Assembly: GCF_900114325.1 (NCBI RefSeq)
Contig: NZ_FOSR01000016.1
Location: 1 to 64,000, forward strand
Reading direction: 5' to 3'
Length of the DNA: 64,000 nt
DNA from: Rhodanobacter glycinis
Lineage (GTDB): Bacteria > Pseudomonadota > Gammaproteobacteria > Xanthomonadales > Rhodanobacteraceae
Positions within the stretch are counted from its first letter, which is position 1; every line of letters begins with the position of its first letter. Made by a program: the position numbers and the translations under genes. Positions 1-6,120 of the stretch are shown one piece after another. A model generated the notes under the pieces. That model saw nothing but the letters and a program-made list of their open reading frames with translations. It was not told where the DNA came from and made no database searches.

Positions 1-46
1 AAAACACGCTCTTCGCCAAATCCACGCCGATGGTTATAGTGCTCAT
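1..46 (-). CDS. IS110-family transposase, N-terminus (runs off the left edge)
   Basis: The ATG at 46 on the minus strand opens a frame reading MSTITIGVDLAKSVF before the window ends. The GVDLAK motif carries the first catalytic aspartate of the RuvC-like DEDD domain that starts IS110-family transposases. Only 15 residues are visible, so the subgroup cannot be read from the protein. The insertion point in an attC suggests the IS1111-attC group. Confidence 0.7.
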   Translation of the reverse strand, partial: MSTITIGVDLAKSVF

Positions 47-129
47 GGAGACTTCCTCTTCGTAGTGACGGTTGTGTCGCAACACCATCATGGCCCTCGA
101 GGCCGAAAGGGAGGGGAAGTCTCTTTTTA
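1..129 (-). mobile_element. IS110-family (IS1111-like) insertion sequence, end only
   Basis: This is the end of an insertion sequence whose body lies left of the window. It contains the first codons of a transposase on the minus strand and about 80 bp of non-coding terminus. A 9-bp inverted repeat, GAGACTTCC at 48-56 and GGAAGTCTC at 115-123, lies in the terminus. To the right the sequence passes abruptly into an attC whose outer core (GCCTAAC) is missing, so the element sits inside the attC. IS1111-type members of the IS110 family are known to target attC sites. The exact boundary near 129 is inferred by aligning the disrupted attC with intact neighbours. Confidence 0.7.
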
Positions 130-177
130 CTCGTTCAAGGCGGACGGCTGCGCCGCCGCTCAATTCCAGCGTTAGGC
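130..177 (+). other. attC site, left part removed by the IS
   Basis: The right part matches the neighbouring sites: the CTCGTTCAAGGCGGACGGC stretch, the inner stem, and the GTTAGGC core at 171-177. The outer GCCTAAC core is replaced by insertion-sequence DNA. It marks the upstream boundary of cassette 1. Confidence 0.85.
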
Positions 178-230
178 TTGCAAGAGAACATCGCGTATCG
201 TGATGTCGTTTTAACAACAGGAGACATGCC

Positions 231-533
231 ATGGTCAAAGTAGCCTTGTTTGTTCGCCTTGAAGCGAAACCCGGAAAAGAGAAAGAGGTTGAGAGCTTCC
301 TTGTGAGTGGCCTTCCCATCGTCAATGAGGAGCCTGCCACCACTGCGTGGTTTGGCATTCGTCTTGGACCAAGCACTTTCGGAATCTTTGATGCTTTCCC
401 GGATGAAGCGGGTCGGCAGGCCCATCTCTCCGGCAAGGTCGCAGCCGCGTTGATGGCAAAGGCAGGTGAGTTGTTCTCCGAGCCCCCGTCCATCGAAAAC
501 GTTGATGTACTTGCGGCAAAGCTACCTGGCTAG
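231..533 (+). CDS. Cassette 1: ABM-domain putative monooxygenase, 100 aa
   Basis: This small single-domain protein resembles the antibiotic biosynthesis monooxygenase (ABM) family of dimeric alpha/beta-barrel proteins. The N-terminal strand and helix read VKVALFVRLEAKPGKEKEVE. A later FDAFPDEAGRQAHLSGK segment matches the family's second strand and following helix. ABM proteins include quinol monooxygenases and many of unknown substrate, so no reaction is assigned. An AGGAG ribosome-binding site lies about nine bases before the ATG. The gene sits alone in its cassette and ends just before the next attC at 537. ABM-like proteins recur in environmental cassette collections. Confidence 0.75.
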   Translation: MVKVALFVRLEAKPGKEKEVESFLVSGLPIVNEEPATTAWFGIRLGPSTFGIFDAFPDEAGRQAHLSGKVAAALMAKAGELFSEPPSIENVDVLAAKLPG

Positions 534-536
534 CAA

Positions 537-596
537 GCCTAACAATTCATTCAAGCCGACGCCGCTTCGCGGCGCGGCTTAATTCAGGCGTTAGGC
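537..596 (+). other. attC site of cassette 1
   Basis: A 60-bp site bounded by GCCTAAC (537-543) and GTTAGGC (590-596). The central GCCGCTTCGCGGCGC forms a stem with a TTCG loop. Its arms differ slightly from the majority type (AAGCCGACGCC instead of AAGGCGGACGGC). Confidence 0.93.
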
Positions 597-617
597 TTTT
601 GATCGGAGGATCGCTCC

Positions 618-881
618 ATGGACAATGAACAGCCAGATGCCGACCGTATGGCCAAATTTGCACAAGTCGGGCAAAAGCAAGCTCGCCAGCTGGCATTTGC
701 GCCTTACTCGGCGAACGCCCGCCATGGCGCTTGGTTCACTATCTGCGGTTTGGCGTTAGGTGCAGCAATTGCTCTACTCGCAGGTCTCGGCATGTTTATT
801 GGCGCTGCATGCGGTGCAATGGTTGGCTCATATACGAGCTGGCTTTTCTTGTGGCTTCGCAAAAAGTCGCACGCCGCCTAA
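618..881 (+). CDS. Cassette 2: small two-helix membrane protein, 87 aa
   Basis: Not recognised as a named family. The first 38 or so residues are polar. Two hydrophobic segments follow at about residues 40-58 and 60-80, both rich in Gly and Ala (GLALGAAIALLAGLGMFIGA), and the protein ends in a basic RKKSH tail. This suggests a hairpin inner-membrane protein. A GGAGG ribosome-binding site lies seven bases before the ATG, so this cassette carries its own translation signal. The stop codon overlaps the attC that follows. Confidence 0.75.
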   Translation: MDNEQPDADRMAKFAQVGQKQARQLAFAPYSANARHGAWFTICGLALGAAIALLAGLGMFIGAACGAMVGSYTSWLFLWLRKKSHAA

Positions 882-932
882 CCACTCATTCGAGGCGGAC
901 GGCTTCGCCGCCGCTCAATTCCAGCGTTAGGC
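876..932 (+). other. attC site of cassette 2
   Basis: A 57-bp site from GCCTAAC (876-882) to GTTAGGC (926-932), with the common inner stem GGCGGACGGC-TTCG-CCGCCGC. Its left core overlaps the end of the cassette 2 gene. Confidence 0.93.
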
Positions 933-936
933 CTCA

Positions 937-1224
937 ATGACCACCGTCATCATTGCCAGTCTCACATTAGCGTTCGCCGTCTACTTCTGCATCGCAGCGT
1001 TTATGGCTCACCGATCGTGGAAGGGGTTTTGGCTCAACTTCAGCATTGGCCTGCTTGTGCTATTAGGGCTGGCCGCGTCTCACACCGACCACGACACGCC
1101 AGCGGATGGTTTGATAGAGGTGCTCATTGCTGCTCTATTCGCAGCCTTCTTTGTTCTTACTGGCTTGGCTTGCCTTTGTTCTTGGGTGGTTCTCCGGGGG
1201 TCTCGCTACTGGCGCAAGGCCTAA
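937..1224 (+). CDS. Cassette 3: small membrane protein, 95 aa
   Basis: Unrecognised hydrophobic protein with about three predicted membrane spans: residues 2-22, 30-47, and 60-85 ending WVVLRGSRYW. The ATG lies only four bases after the attC core, so there is no room for a separate ribosome-binding site within the cassette. Translation would have to depend on the attC sequence itself or on coupling to upstream translation. The stop codon overlaps the next attC. Confidence 0.72.
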   Translation: MTTVIIASLTLAFAVYFCIAAFMAHRSWKGFWLNFSIGLLVLLGLAASHTDHDTPADGLIEVLIAALFAAFFVLTGLACLCSWVVLRGSRYWRKA

Positions 1225-1275
1225 CATCTCGTTCAAGGCGGACGGCTTCGCCGCCGCTTAACTCCAGCGTTATAA
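1219..1275 (+). other. attC site of cassette 3, with a variant right core
   Basis: The site runs from GCCTAAC (1219-1225) to GTTATAA (1269-1275) instead of the usual GTTAGGC. Apart from the leading G, the right core belongs to the incoming cassette 4, and its own left core (TTATAAC at 1772) is the exact complement. This is the expected footprint of cassette recombination. Confidence 0.92.
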
Positions 1276-1284
1276 GTCAAAGCC

Positions 1285-1770
1285 ATGAAGAAGGTTGAGA
1301 CAATTCCATGCCCGGCCTGCGGCGTAAGCATAAGAACAACTAGGCTTGATGGTCACCTACGGCGTGTTCACAACCCAGACGCCGAAACGCGTAGACGTGA
1401 ACGGGAACAAGAGCAAGAGGAAAAACGGGTTGCGGCTGCGAAAGCCAAGGATGAACTCATTGTGTGCGAAGTGTGCAACGAGCAAGTAAGGCGCAGGGAC
1501 ATGAATTCGCATAAGGCCACGAAGCACAAGATTTTCGCCAAGCTCAAAGTGGGTAGCACCGAATGTTTGCGTGGCCGAGTGACCCGAAGTTGCATGAGTT
1601 GCGGCAAACCAACAGCTCGCCCATGGATTTACGGGCTATCAAGCAAACAACCCGTGTATCTTTGTTCAAAGTGCAAGCCGGTTGTCCTAAACCGCAGTTT
1701 CAGTCGAAACGCAAGGCTAAACAGCAGAATGATTTCTAGTGGTTTCGAGACAAGCCGGCGAAAACATTGA
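1285..1770 (+). CDS. Cassette 4: multi-zinc-finger protein, 161 aa
   Basis: Three probable zinc sites are visible. The first is Cys9-x2-Cys12 with His24-x4-His29, a C2H2-like finger. The second is Cys61-x2-Cys64 with His76-x4-His81. The third is a four-cysteine knuckle, Cys103-x2-Cys106 and Cys127-x2-Cys130. A very charged, probably helical linker rich in Glu, Arg and Gln joins the first two (about residues 33-57). The C-terminus is basic, which suggests nucleic-acid binding. C2H2-like fingers are uncommon in bacteria and no named family is recognised. No clear ribosome-binding site precedes the ATG. Confidence 0.78.
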   Translation: MKKVETIPCPACGVSIRTTRLDGHLRRVHNPDAETRRREREQEQEEKRVAAAKAKDELIVCEVCNEQVRRRDMNSHKATKHKIFAKLKVGSTECLRGRVTRSCMSCGKPTARPWIYGLSSKQPVYLCSKCKPVVLNRSFSRNARLNSRMISSGFETSRRKH

Positions 1771-1771
1771 C

Positions 1772-1843
1772 TTATAACAGTTCGCTGCAACCGACCGCCA
1801 TCCCGCTACGCGGGCTGTCGGCGGCTGAGCTCAAGCGTTAGGC
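1772..1843 (+). other. attC site of cassette 4, divergent type
   Basis: At 72 bp it is longer than its neighbours and unrelated to them inside, with a CCCGC-TACG-CGGGC centre. It begins TTATAAC (1772-1778) and ends GTTAGGC (1837-1843). The left core pairs with the GTTATAA at 1269. It marks cassette 4 as coming from a different integron or cassette pool. Confidence 0.9.
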
Positions 1844-1852
1844 GTTAAAAGC

Positions 1853-2281
1853 ATGCGTGTTTGGCTAATCGTGCGGTGGGCACTCATTGTTGCGTCAGCG
1901 GTTGGCACATTCTTCGTGCCCCTTGGTCCTCAGGCATCGCCACCCATGGGGTGGGGCGCGTTACTGGCCATCTTCGCTTTCTGCCCAATTGGTCTGCTGC
2001 TCGTTCTCGGGCTTCAAGTCATCAACCCACGCTCGGCAAAGGCGTGGTTTCGTCCTTCATGGCATCTCAACCCGTTCAACTTTCGGCAGCCTCTTCAATT
2101 CTTCCATCTGGGCGCTTACGTCTGCTTGGCACAGGCGCTTGTGGTTTTAGCTCGTCTAGCCGTCTCACCAGTTTCGTTCTATGTTGAGGCTCTGGTACCT
2201 CTGGTCATGGCTACCGGCATTCTCCTTGGCCTTCAACTAGTCACGTTGGTGTTCGGCGCAAAAATCGAGCATCGCGCCTAA
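1853..2281 (+). CDS. Cassette 5: four-helix membrane protein, 142 aa
   Basis: Unrecognised integral membrane protein with four hydrophobic segments, at roughly residues 4-24, 33-55, 82-103 and 110-136. A polar WFRPSWHLNPFNFRQP loop lies between the second and third. The ATG is nine bases after the attC core and lacks a convincing Shine-Dalgarno sequence. The stop codon overlaps the following attC. Confidence 0.74.
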   Translation: MRVWLIVRWALIVASAVGTFFVPLGPQASPPMGWGALLAIFAFCPIGLLLVLGLQVINPRSAKAWFRPSWHLNPFNFRQPLQFFHLGAYVCLAQALVVLARLAVSPVSFYVEALVPLVMATGILLGLQLVTLVFGAKIEHRA

Positions 2282-2332
2282 CATCTCGTTCAAGGCGGAC
2301 GGCTTCGCCGCCGCTTAACTCCAGCGTTAGAT
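2276..2332 (+). other. attC site of cassette 5
   Basis: A 57-bp majority-type site from GCCTAAC (2276-2282) to GTTAGAT (2326-2332). The GTTAGAT core matches the complementary ATCTAAC at the start of the next attC (2677), as expected for the boundaries of cassette 6. Confidence 0.93.
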
Positions 2333-2350
2333 TACACAGGGAGTCTTATC

Positions 2351-2677
2351 GTGCGTGTAGCTCTCTTCAAAGACAGCCAGGGCTCGTTCACTGAGGCGCT
2401 CGAAGACGCCGGCATTCCGTACGAGGAGTTGCGGCCGGTTCCCGGGCAGGTCATGGCTGCGGGGACATTAATCACCATTGCACTAACGACAGCTATTACT
2501 GGTCCGATCGCCACGGTACTCGTTGCTTGGCTCAGAGCTCGCGCAAGCCGCAAGGTGATGCTGACCCTTCGCGACAAAACAATCGTTCACCTTGAGGGTT
2601 ACTCCGTAGAGCAGGTTCAGCAGGTACTTGAGCTTGTCGAGTACGCCACTGTCATAGACACGAAGCCGGCGGAGTAA
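2351..2677 (+). CDS. Cassette 6: EACC1-like effector-associated protein, 108 aa
   Basis: The GTG start is supported by AGGGAG about seven bases upstream. The N-terminus is a short polar alpha/beta stretch. A Gly/Ala/Thr-rich membrane-like helix follows (about residues 38-60, ending AWLRARASRK). The C-terminal part has two short strands and a helix (VMLTLRDKTIVHLEGYS then VEQVQQVLELVEY). This order resembles EACC1, the effector-associated constant component found beside variable effectors in bacterial conflict systems. The resemblance is by pattern only; no effector gene is adjacent because the cassette carries a single gene. Confidence 0.6.
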   Translation: MRVALFKDSQGSFTEALEDAGIPYEELRPVPGQVMAAGTLITIALTTAITGPIATVLVAWLRARASRKVMLTLRDKTIVHLEGYSVEQVQQVLELVEYATVIDTKPAE

Positions 2678-2733
2678 TCTAACAGTTCGTTCAAGGCGGA
2701 CGGCTTTGCCGCCGCTTAACTCCAGCGTTAGGC
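2677..2733 (+). other. attC site of cassette 6
   Basis: Runs from ATCTAAC (2677-2683) to GTTAGGC (2727-2733) with the majority-type inner stem. The left core complements the GTTAGAT that opens cassette 6. Confidence 0.93.
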
Positions 2734-2751
2734 CTTACAAGCGGGGGCAAT

Positions 2752-3495
2752 ATGGCTCTAATTCAATGTCCAGAATGCGGTCGAGAGATTTCCGACAAAG
2801 CTGCAGCCTGCCCCGGCTGTGGTGCGCCCACTCCGGCGACGGCCGGTGGGCTGCCGAGGGTCGAGCCGTCTCCCAGCCACATTACTTATGACGCACAGAC
2901 CGACACCTTTGTTGGCACCATGACTACAGTGGTCAAACTCGCCATGCGGGCGATTCAGCACTTAGACTGGAAGTTGGACAGCGCTAACGAAAACCTGGGT
3001 TTGGTTACGTTCCAGACCGGAATAAGTTTCGGCTCGTGGAGCGGTATCTCAGGCTCCCTCAACATCGAGGAGATCGAGGATGGCCATTTCAAAGTCTCGG
3101 GCACGGGTAAGCAAAACCTTCGTGGCGGTCAACTAATCGCATTGAATATTGCCGGTGAGGCACAGGGCAAAGCACACAAAGCAATAGAAGTGATGAAACA
3201 GCTTATAAGCGTCATTCCGGATAATGAGGCGCGATACGCATCAGAAGAAAGAGCGAAGCATGAGCGTCATTTGCAAGCGCGCGACTTATGTTATGAGCTT
3301 AAACAAAAGCCTATAGACCTGCGATCGTACATGTTGTTAGCAGAGCAAGCTGGCGGCTATATTGAAGCGAGAGGCCTTTTTACTGAAAATTACGTTTATA
3401 TAAAGAATGGCAAGCTTACGAAGCTAGGTAAGCTTGAACAATTAAGGCCTTGGTTCATTGAGAACATCCTTCCCGTGATTGAGAATGGTGTCTAA
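2752..3495 (+). CDS. Cassette 7: zinc-ribbon protein of unknown function, 247 aa
   Basis: The N-terminus is a zinc ribbon with Cys6-x2-Cys9 and Cys20-x2-Cys23 (CPECG...CPGCG). A Pro/Ala linker leads to an alpha/beta domain of about 110 residues with a Gly/Ser-rich strand pair (GISFGSWSGISGSLNIEEIE). A charged helical C-terminal part follows and ends in a KNGKLTKLGKLEQL segment. Bacterial proteins that open with this ribbon often carry a membrane or signalling domain behind it, but no membrane span is seen here. The later codons become markedly AT-rich. GGGGG lies six bases before the ATG. Confidence 0.75.
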   Translation: MALIQCPECGREISDKAAACPGCGAPTPATAGGLPRVEPSPSHITYDAQTDTFVGTMTTVVKLAMRAIQHLDWKLDSANENLGLVTFQTGISFGSWSGISGSLNIEEIEDGHFKVSGTGKQNLRGGQLIALNIAGEAQGKAHKAIEVMKQLISVIPDNEARYASEERAKHERHLQARDLCYELKQKPIDLRSYMLLAEQAGGYIEARGLFTENYVYIKNGKLTKLGKLEQLRPWFIENILPVIENGV

Positions 3496-3546
3496 CAGTT
3501 CGTTCGAGGTGGACGGCTCCGCCGCCTATCAAATCCAGCGTTAGGC
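3490..3546 (+). other. attC site of cassette 7
   Basis: Runs from GTCTAAC (3490-3496) to GTTAGGC (3540-3546). The arms are diverged (CGAGGTGGACGGCTCCGCC), but the spacing of cores and stem is kept. Confidence 0.9.
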
Positions 3547-3552
3547 CGCACT

Positions 3553-3966
3553 ATGTCCGAAGGATACCAACTCGATCGGCACCCAATCCCTGACGGCTTT
3601 CAGATATTTGAAGAGCGCCTGGATGTTGCTGGACTGCAGTTTCGAAGAGAAGACGCTGAGGCATTTATTCTTCGAGGAGGCCAACGGCTAGAACTGGAGC
3701 TCGATCCGGGAAATGAGCATGATCCAAACGCTATCAAAGTGATTGGTTGCAACGGCACTTCATATAGTACTTGCAGGTACTTCATAGGTTTTGTTCCAAA
3801 GAACGTCGCACGGGCTGTCGTTAAAAAAGGTTTCTGGGGCTCGGTCCAACCTCGCCTGTTAAAGACTTACGTCAGCCCAAGCGGCTTCGTTGAGATCTTG
3901 TTCCAGTTGCTTGGTCCCAAAGGTCGTAAAAAAGAATACACCGGTAGCCGGCGTTCACGGGCCTAA
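3553..3966 (+). CDS. Cassette 8: stand-alone HIRAN-domain protein, 137 aa
   Basis: The centre matches the HIRAN domain. A strand FEERLDVAGLQFRRED opens it, then a hydrophobic strand LELELDPGNEHDPNAIKVIG with the conserved NEHDPNAI motif, then IGFVPKNVA. HIRAN domains bind DNA 3' ends in helicases such as HLTF, and in bacteria they occur alone or fused to nucleases and helicases. Nothing catalytic is present here, so a DNA-binding accessory role is inferred. The protein ends in a basic tail. It is the last cassette and its stop codon overlaps the truncated attC at 3961. Confidence 0.82.
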   Translation: MSEGYQLDRHPIPDGFQIFEERLDVAGLQFRREDAEAFILRGGQRLELELDPGNEHDPNAIKVIGCNGTSYSTCRYFIGFVPKNVARAVVKKGFWGSVQPRLLKTYVSPSGFVEILFQLLGPKGRKKEYTGSRRSRA

Positions 3967-3988
3967 CATCTCATCCAAGCGGACGGGA
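3961..3988 (+). other. Truncated terminal attC (left half only)
   Basis: GCCTAAC at 3961-3967 is followed by ATCTCATCCAAGCGGACGG, matching the left arm of the other sites. The sequence then diverges and no GTTRRRY core follows. The array therefore ends in a deletion, and cassette 8 can no longer be excised by recombination at its right end. Confidence 0.85.
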
Positions 3989-4071
3989 CAGTTCCTACGC
4001 TTTAGTGGATACCGTGCCGCACTGATGGGGAACGAAGCGATGCCGGGAAAGTTTTGGACTCATATCGCGAT

Positions 4072-4965
4072 TCAGCGTTCCGCGCGTTCGAATGCCGAGA
4101 CAAGATAGTCGATGAATACCCGCAGCCTCATCGGTATCCGTCGTCCTGATGGATAAACAAGGTGGATGGGAACGCGCTCCGGTTGTAACTCGGGAAGCAG
4201 CACCTGGACTACGCCGGAGCGGATTTCGTCTGCCACCAGCCAGTAGGGTGCCTGGGCGATGCCGAGGCCGCAAAGAACTGCCGCACGAATCTGTTCGGCG
4301 TCGCCGGTTATCAGTGAGCCGCGCGGAACGTAGGAAACCTTTTCCCGCTTGACCTTGAGCGACCAAGGGTAACGCTCGCGGTCTTTTGCAAAGGCAATGC
4401 ATGCGTGCCTGTCCAGATCCGCAAGCCGGGTCGGCAGTCCTTTCGCGGCAAGGTAGCCCGGGCTCGCCACCAGTACGAAATCCATCTCGGACAACTTCCT
4501 TGCGGTGAGCGTGGAATCCACCAGCCGACCGTGGCGGATAGCCAGGTCGATGCCGTCTCCCACCAGGTCGACGTGCCGCTCCGATACCGACAGTTCGATC
4601 GCGACATCGGGATAGCGTCGAAAGAATCCGGGGAGTAACGGCGTGATGCATAGCCGGCCATGGGCCGGCGCGGTATTGATCCTGAGCATGCCTCGCGGCG
4701 ACTGCTGACGCTCGCCCACGGAAGATTCGAGCGCGTCGAAGCCATCCACGAGCTGCTTGGCCGTCGCGTAGAACGTTTGCCCCGCTTCGGTGATGGTGAT
4801 TTGGCGCGAGGTGCGCAAGACGAGCTGGGCGCCGAGGTACCGCTCCAGCGCCAGGATTTGCTTGCTTACGGCCGGTTGTCCGATGCCTTCCTCGCGTCCC
4901 ACGGCGGAAAAGCTGCCGCATTCGACGAGGCGCACGAACAGGCGAATCGCATTCAGGCGATCCAT
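4072..4965 (-). CDS. LysR-family transcriptional regulator, 297 aa
   Basis: The N-terminal winged helix-turn-helix is clear: MDRLNAIRLFVRLVECGSFS, then GIGQPAVSKQILALERYLG. A substrate-binding domain of normal length follows. The best start is the ATG at 4965, preceded by GAGGTGG; an upstream in-frame ATG exists but lacks this. The gene is divergent from the quinone oxidoreductase gene at 5093, the usual arrangement for a LysR protein and its target. Two 17-bp inverted repeats lie between them. The inducer is unknown. It is the first chromosomal gene beyond the integron. Confidence 0.9.
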   Translation of the reverse strand: MDRLNAIRLFVRLVECGSFSAVGREEGIGQPAVSKQILALERYLGAQLVLRTSRQITITEAGQTFYATAKQLVDGFDALESSVGERQQSPRGMLRINTAPAHGRLCITPLLPGFFRRYPDVAIELSVSERHVDLVGDGIDLAIRHGRLVDSTLTARKLSEMDFVLVASPGYLAAKGLPTRLADLDRHACIAFAKDRERYPWSLKVKREKVSYVPRGSLITGDAEQIRAAVLCGLGIAQAPYWLVADEIRSGVVQVLLPELQPERVPIHLVYPSGRRIPMRLRVFIDYLVSAFERAER

Positions 4966-4991
4966 GGCCACCACCTCATTCATTCCGAATT

Positions 4992-5041
4992 GGCATGGAT
5001 GGTATGCCCACGAGCGGTGTTCCGGCAATGGATGGCATTGC
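4992..5041. promoter_or_regulatory. Candidate LysR operators in the divergent promoter region
   Basis: Two similar 17-bp inverted repeats, GGCAT-N7-ATGCC at 4992-5008 and GCAAT-N7-ATTGC at 5025-5041, share the core ATGGATGG. They are offset by 33 bp, about three helical turns. This fits a pair of LysR-dimer sites controlling the divergent genes. It is inferred from sequence symmetry. Confidence 0.5.
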
Positions 5042-5092
5042 TTATGGTGCGGGCTGTGCCATCACCGATATCCAGAACGAAGGAACCTGCTG

Positions 5093-6088
5093 ATGAAAGC
5101 GATTTGCGTGACACCAGAGCGGGAGTTGGAGGTTTGCGCCATCCCGACCCCGAGCGAGCCGGCAGCAGGCCATGTCCTCGTCGACATGGATGCCTCGGCG
5201 ATCAACCATGGCGACAAGGCGTTCCTGAAAATGCCGGGGACGGCCGGCAACGCGCTCGCCGCCAGCCAGCACGACGTATGGGGTGCATCGGGATCGGGAC
5301 GGGTGTTGGCCGTGGGGGCAGGCGTCCCCGCGGACTATGCCGGCAAGCAGGTGGCCATCTATCGTTCACTCGGCAGAAGCCCGGAGACGATCGGGCTGTG
5401 GTGCGAAAGGGTGCAGGTGCCCTGGACGAGTTGCCTGATCCTGCCGGATCACGTGCGCGCCGCGGACTACAGCGGGTCATTGGTCAACGTCATGACGGCA
5501 TACGCCTTTCTCGAAGAAATCGCCGAGGCGGGACACCAGGGGGTCATAGTCACGGCCGGAAATTCGGCCACGGGCCACGCCATGGTTTCACTCGCGCGCC
5601 GCAGGAAGCTGCCCGCGATTTTCCTGGTGCGCAGCGAGGCGGCGCGGGAGACGCTCCGTGGCTTGGGTGCGGAGCATGTCATCGTGACCCACGAAGGCTT
5701 CACCGATACGCTCGCCGCGTTGTCCGCCGAACTGGGTGCGACGGCGGTCTTCGATGGCGTCGGCGGCGATTTGCCGGGGCGGCTGGCTCCCAGTTTACCG
5801 ATGAATTCAACGATTTATCTGTACGGTTTCCTGGGTGGTGCCACGCCGTTCGCCATCCCGTCCGTGGTTTTCATGATGAAGAACCTGACGGTACGCCGGT
5901 TCAGCAATTTCGAGAGCAGGACCGTGAAGGAGCCGGAAAAACTCGCTTCGGCGCTGAGAGCGTTGGAGGGGGTGATTGATGATCCGGTGTTCACTACCCG
6001 GATCGGGAAGACGTTTCGCTACGACCAGATCGAAATGGCCATGGCCTACGAGGCGCTGGCGGGTGCCAAAGCCGTGCTGGTTGCATAG
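5093..6088 (+). CDS. Zinc-independent alcohol dehydrogenase / quinone oxidoreductase family protein, 331 aa
   Basis: The protein belongs to the medium-chain dehydrogenase/reductase superfamily of NAD(P)H-dependent oxidoreductases. The N-terminal GroES-like part (residues 1-130) includes GHVLVDMDASAINHGD. The nucleotide-binding domain contains VIVTAGNSATGHAMVSLARR and GATAVFDGVGGDLPGRL. The catalytic and structural zinc-binding cysteines of alcohol dehydrogenases are absent, which favours a quinone oxidoreductase-type enzyme. The substrate is unknown. The ATG at 5093 has GAAGGA upstream. It is probably controlled by the divergent LysR protein. Confidence 0.82.
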   Translation: MKAICVTPERELEVCAIPTPSEPAAGHVLVDMDASAINHGDKAFLKMPGTAGNALAASQHDVWGASGSGRVLAVGAGVPADYAGKQVAIYRSLGRSPETIGLWCERVQVPWTSCLILPDHVRAADYSGSLVNVMTAYAFLEEIAEAGHQGVIVTAGNSATGHAMVSLARRRKLPAIFLVRSEAARETLRGLGAEHVIVTHEGFTDTLAALSAELGATAVFDGVGGDLPGRLAPSLPMNSTIYLYGFLGGATPFAIPSVVFMMKNLTVRRFSNFESRTVKEPEKLASALRALEGVIDDPVFTTRIGKTFRYDQIEMAMAYEALAGAKAVLVA

Positions 6089-6120
6089 TTGTTCCGATTC
6101 CCGGCACGTCAAACAGAGAA

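Larger units (their letters stand above)
130..3988 (+). mobile_element. Chromosomal integron cassette array (8 cassettes, distal end)
   Basis: Eight short genes, all on the plus strand, are each followed by an imperfect inverted repeat beginning with an RYYYAAC core (usually GCCTAAC) and ending with GTTRRRY (usually GTTAGGC). This is the arrangement of integron gene cassettes. Most attC sites share a stem around GGCGGACGGC-TTCG-CCGCCGC. Gene orientation places attI and the integrase gene to the left, beyond the insertion sequence. The array is less GC-rich than the flanking chromosome. It ends at 3988 in a truncated attC, after which ordinary chromosomal genes begin. Confidence 0.92.

Noticed and set aside
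731-1298. Small plus-strand frames that read through attC sites (ending in SRRTASPPLNSSV-like tails)
   Set aside because: The common tails are just translations of the attC sequence in another frame; the cassette genes proper stop at or before the attC.
4072-5028. A longer LysR start at 5028
   Set aside because: The extension would run through the candidate operators and lacks a ribosome-binding site. The ATG at 4965 follows GAGGTGG and matches the family N-terminus.
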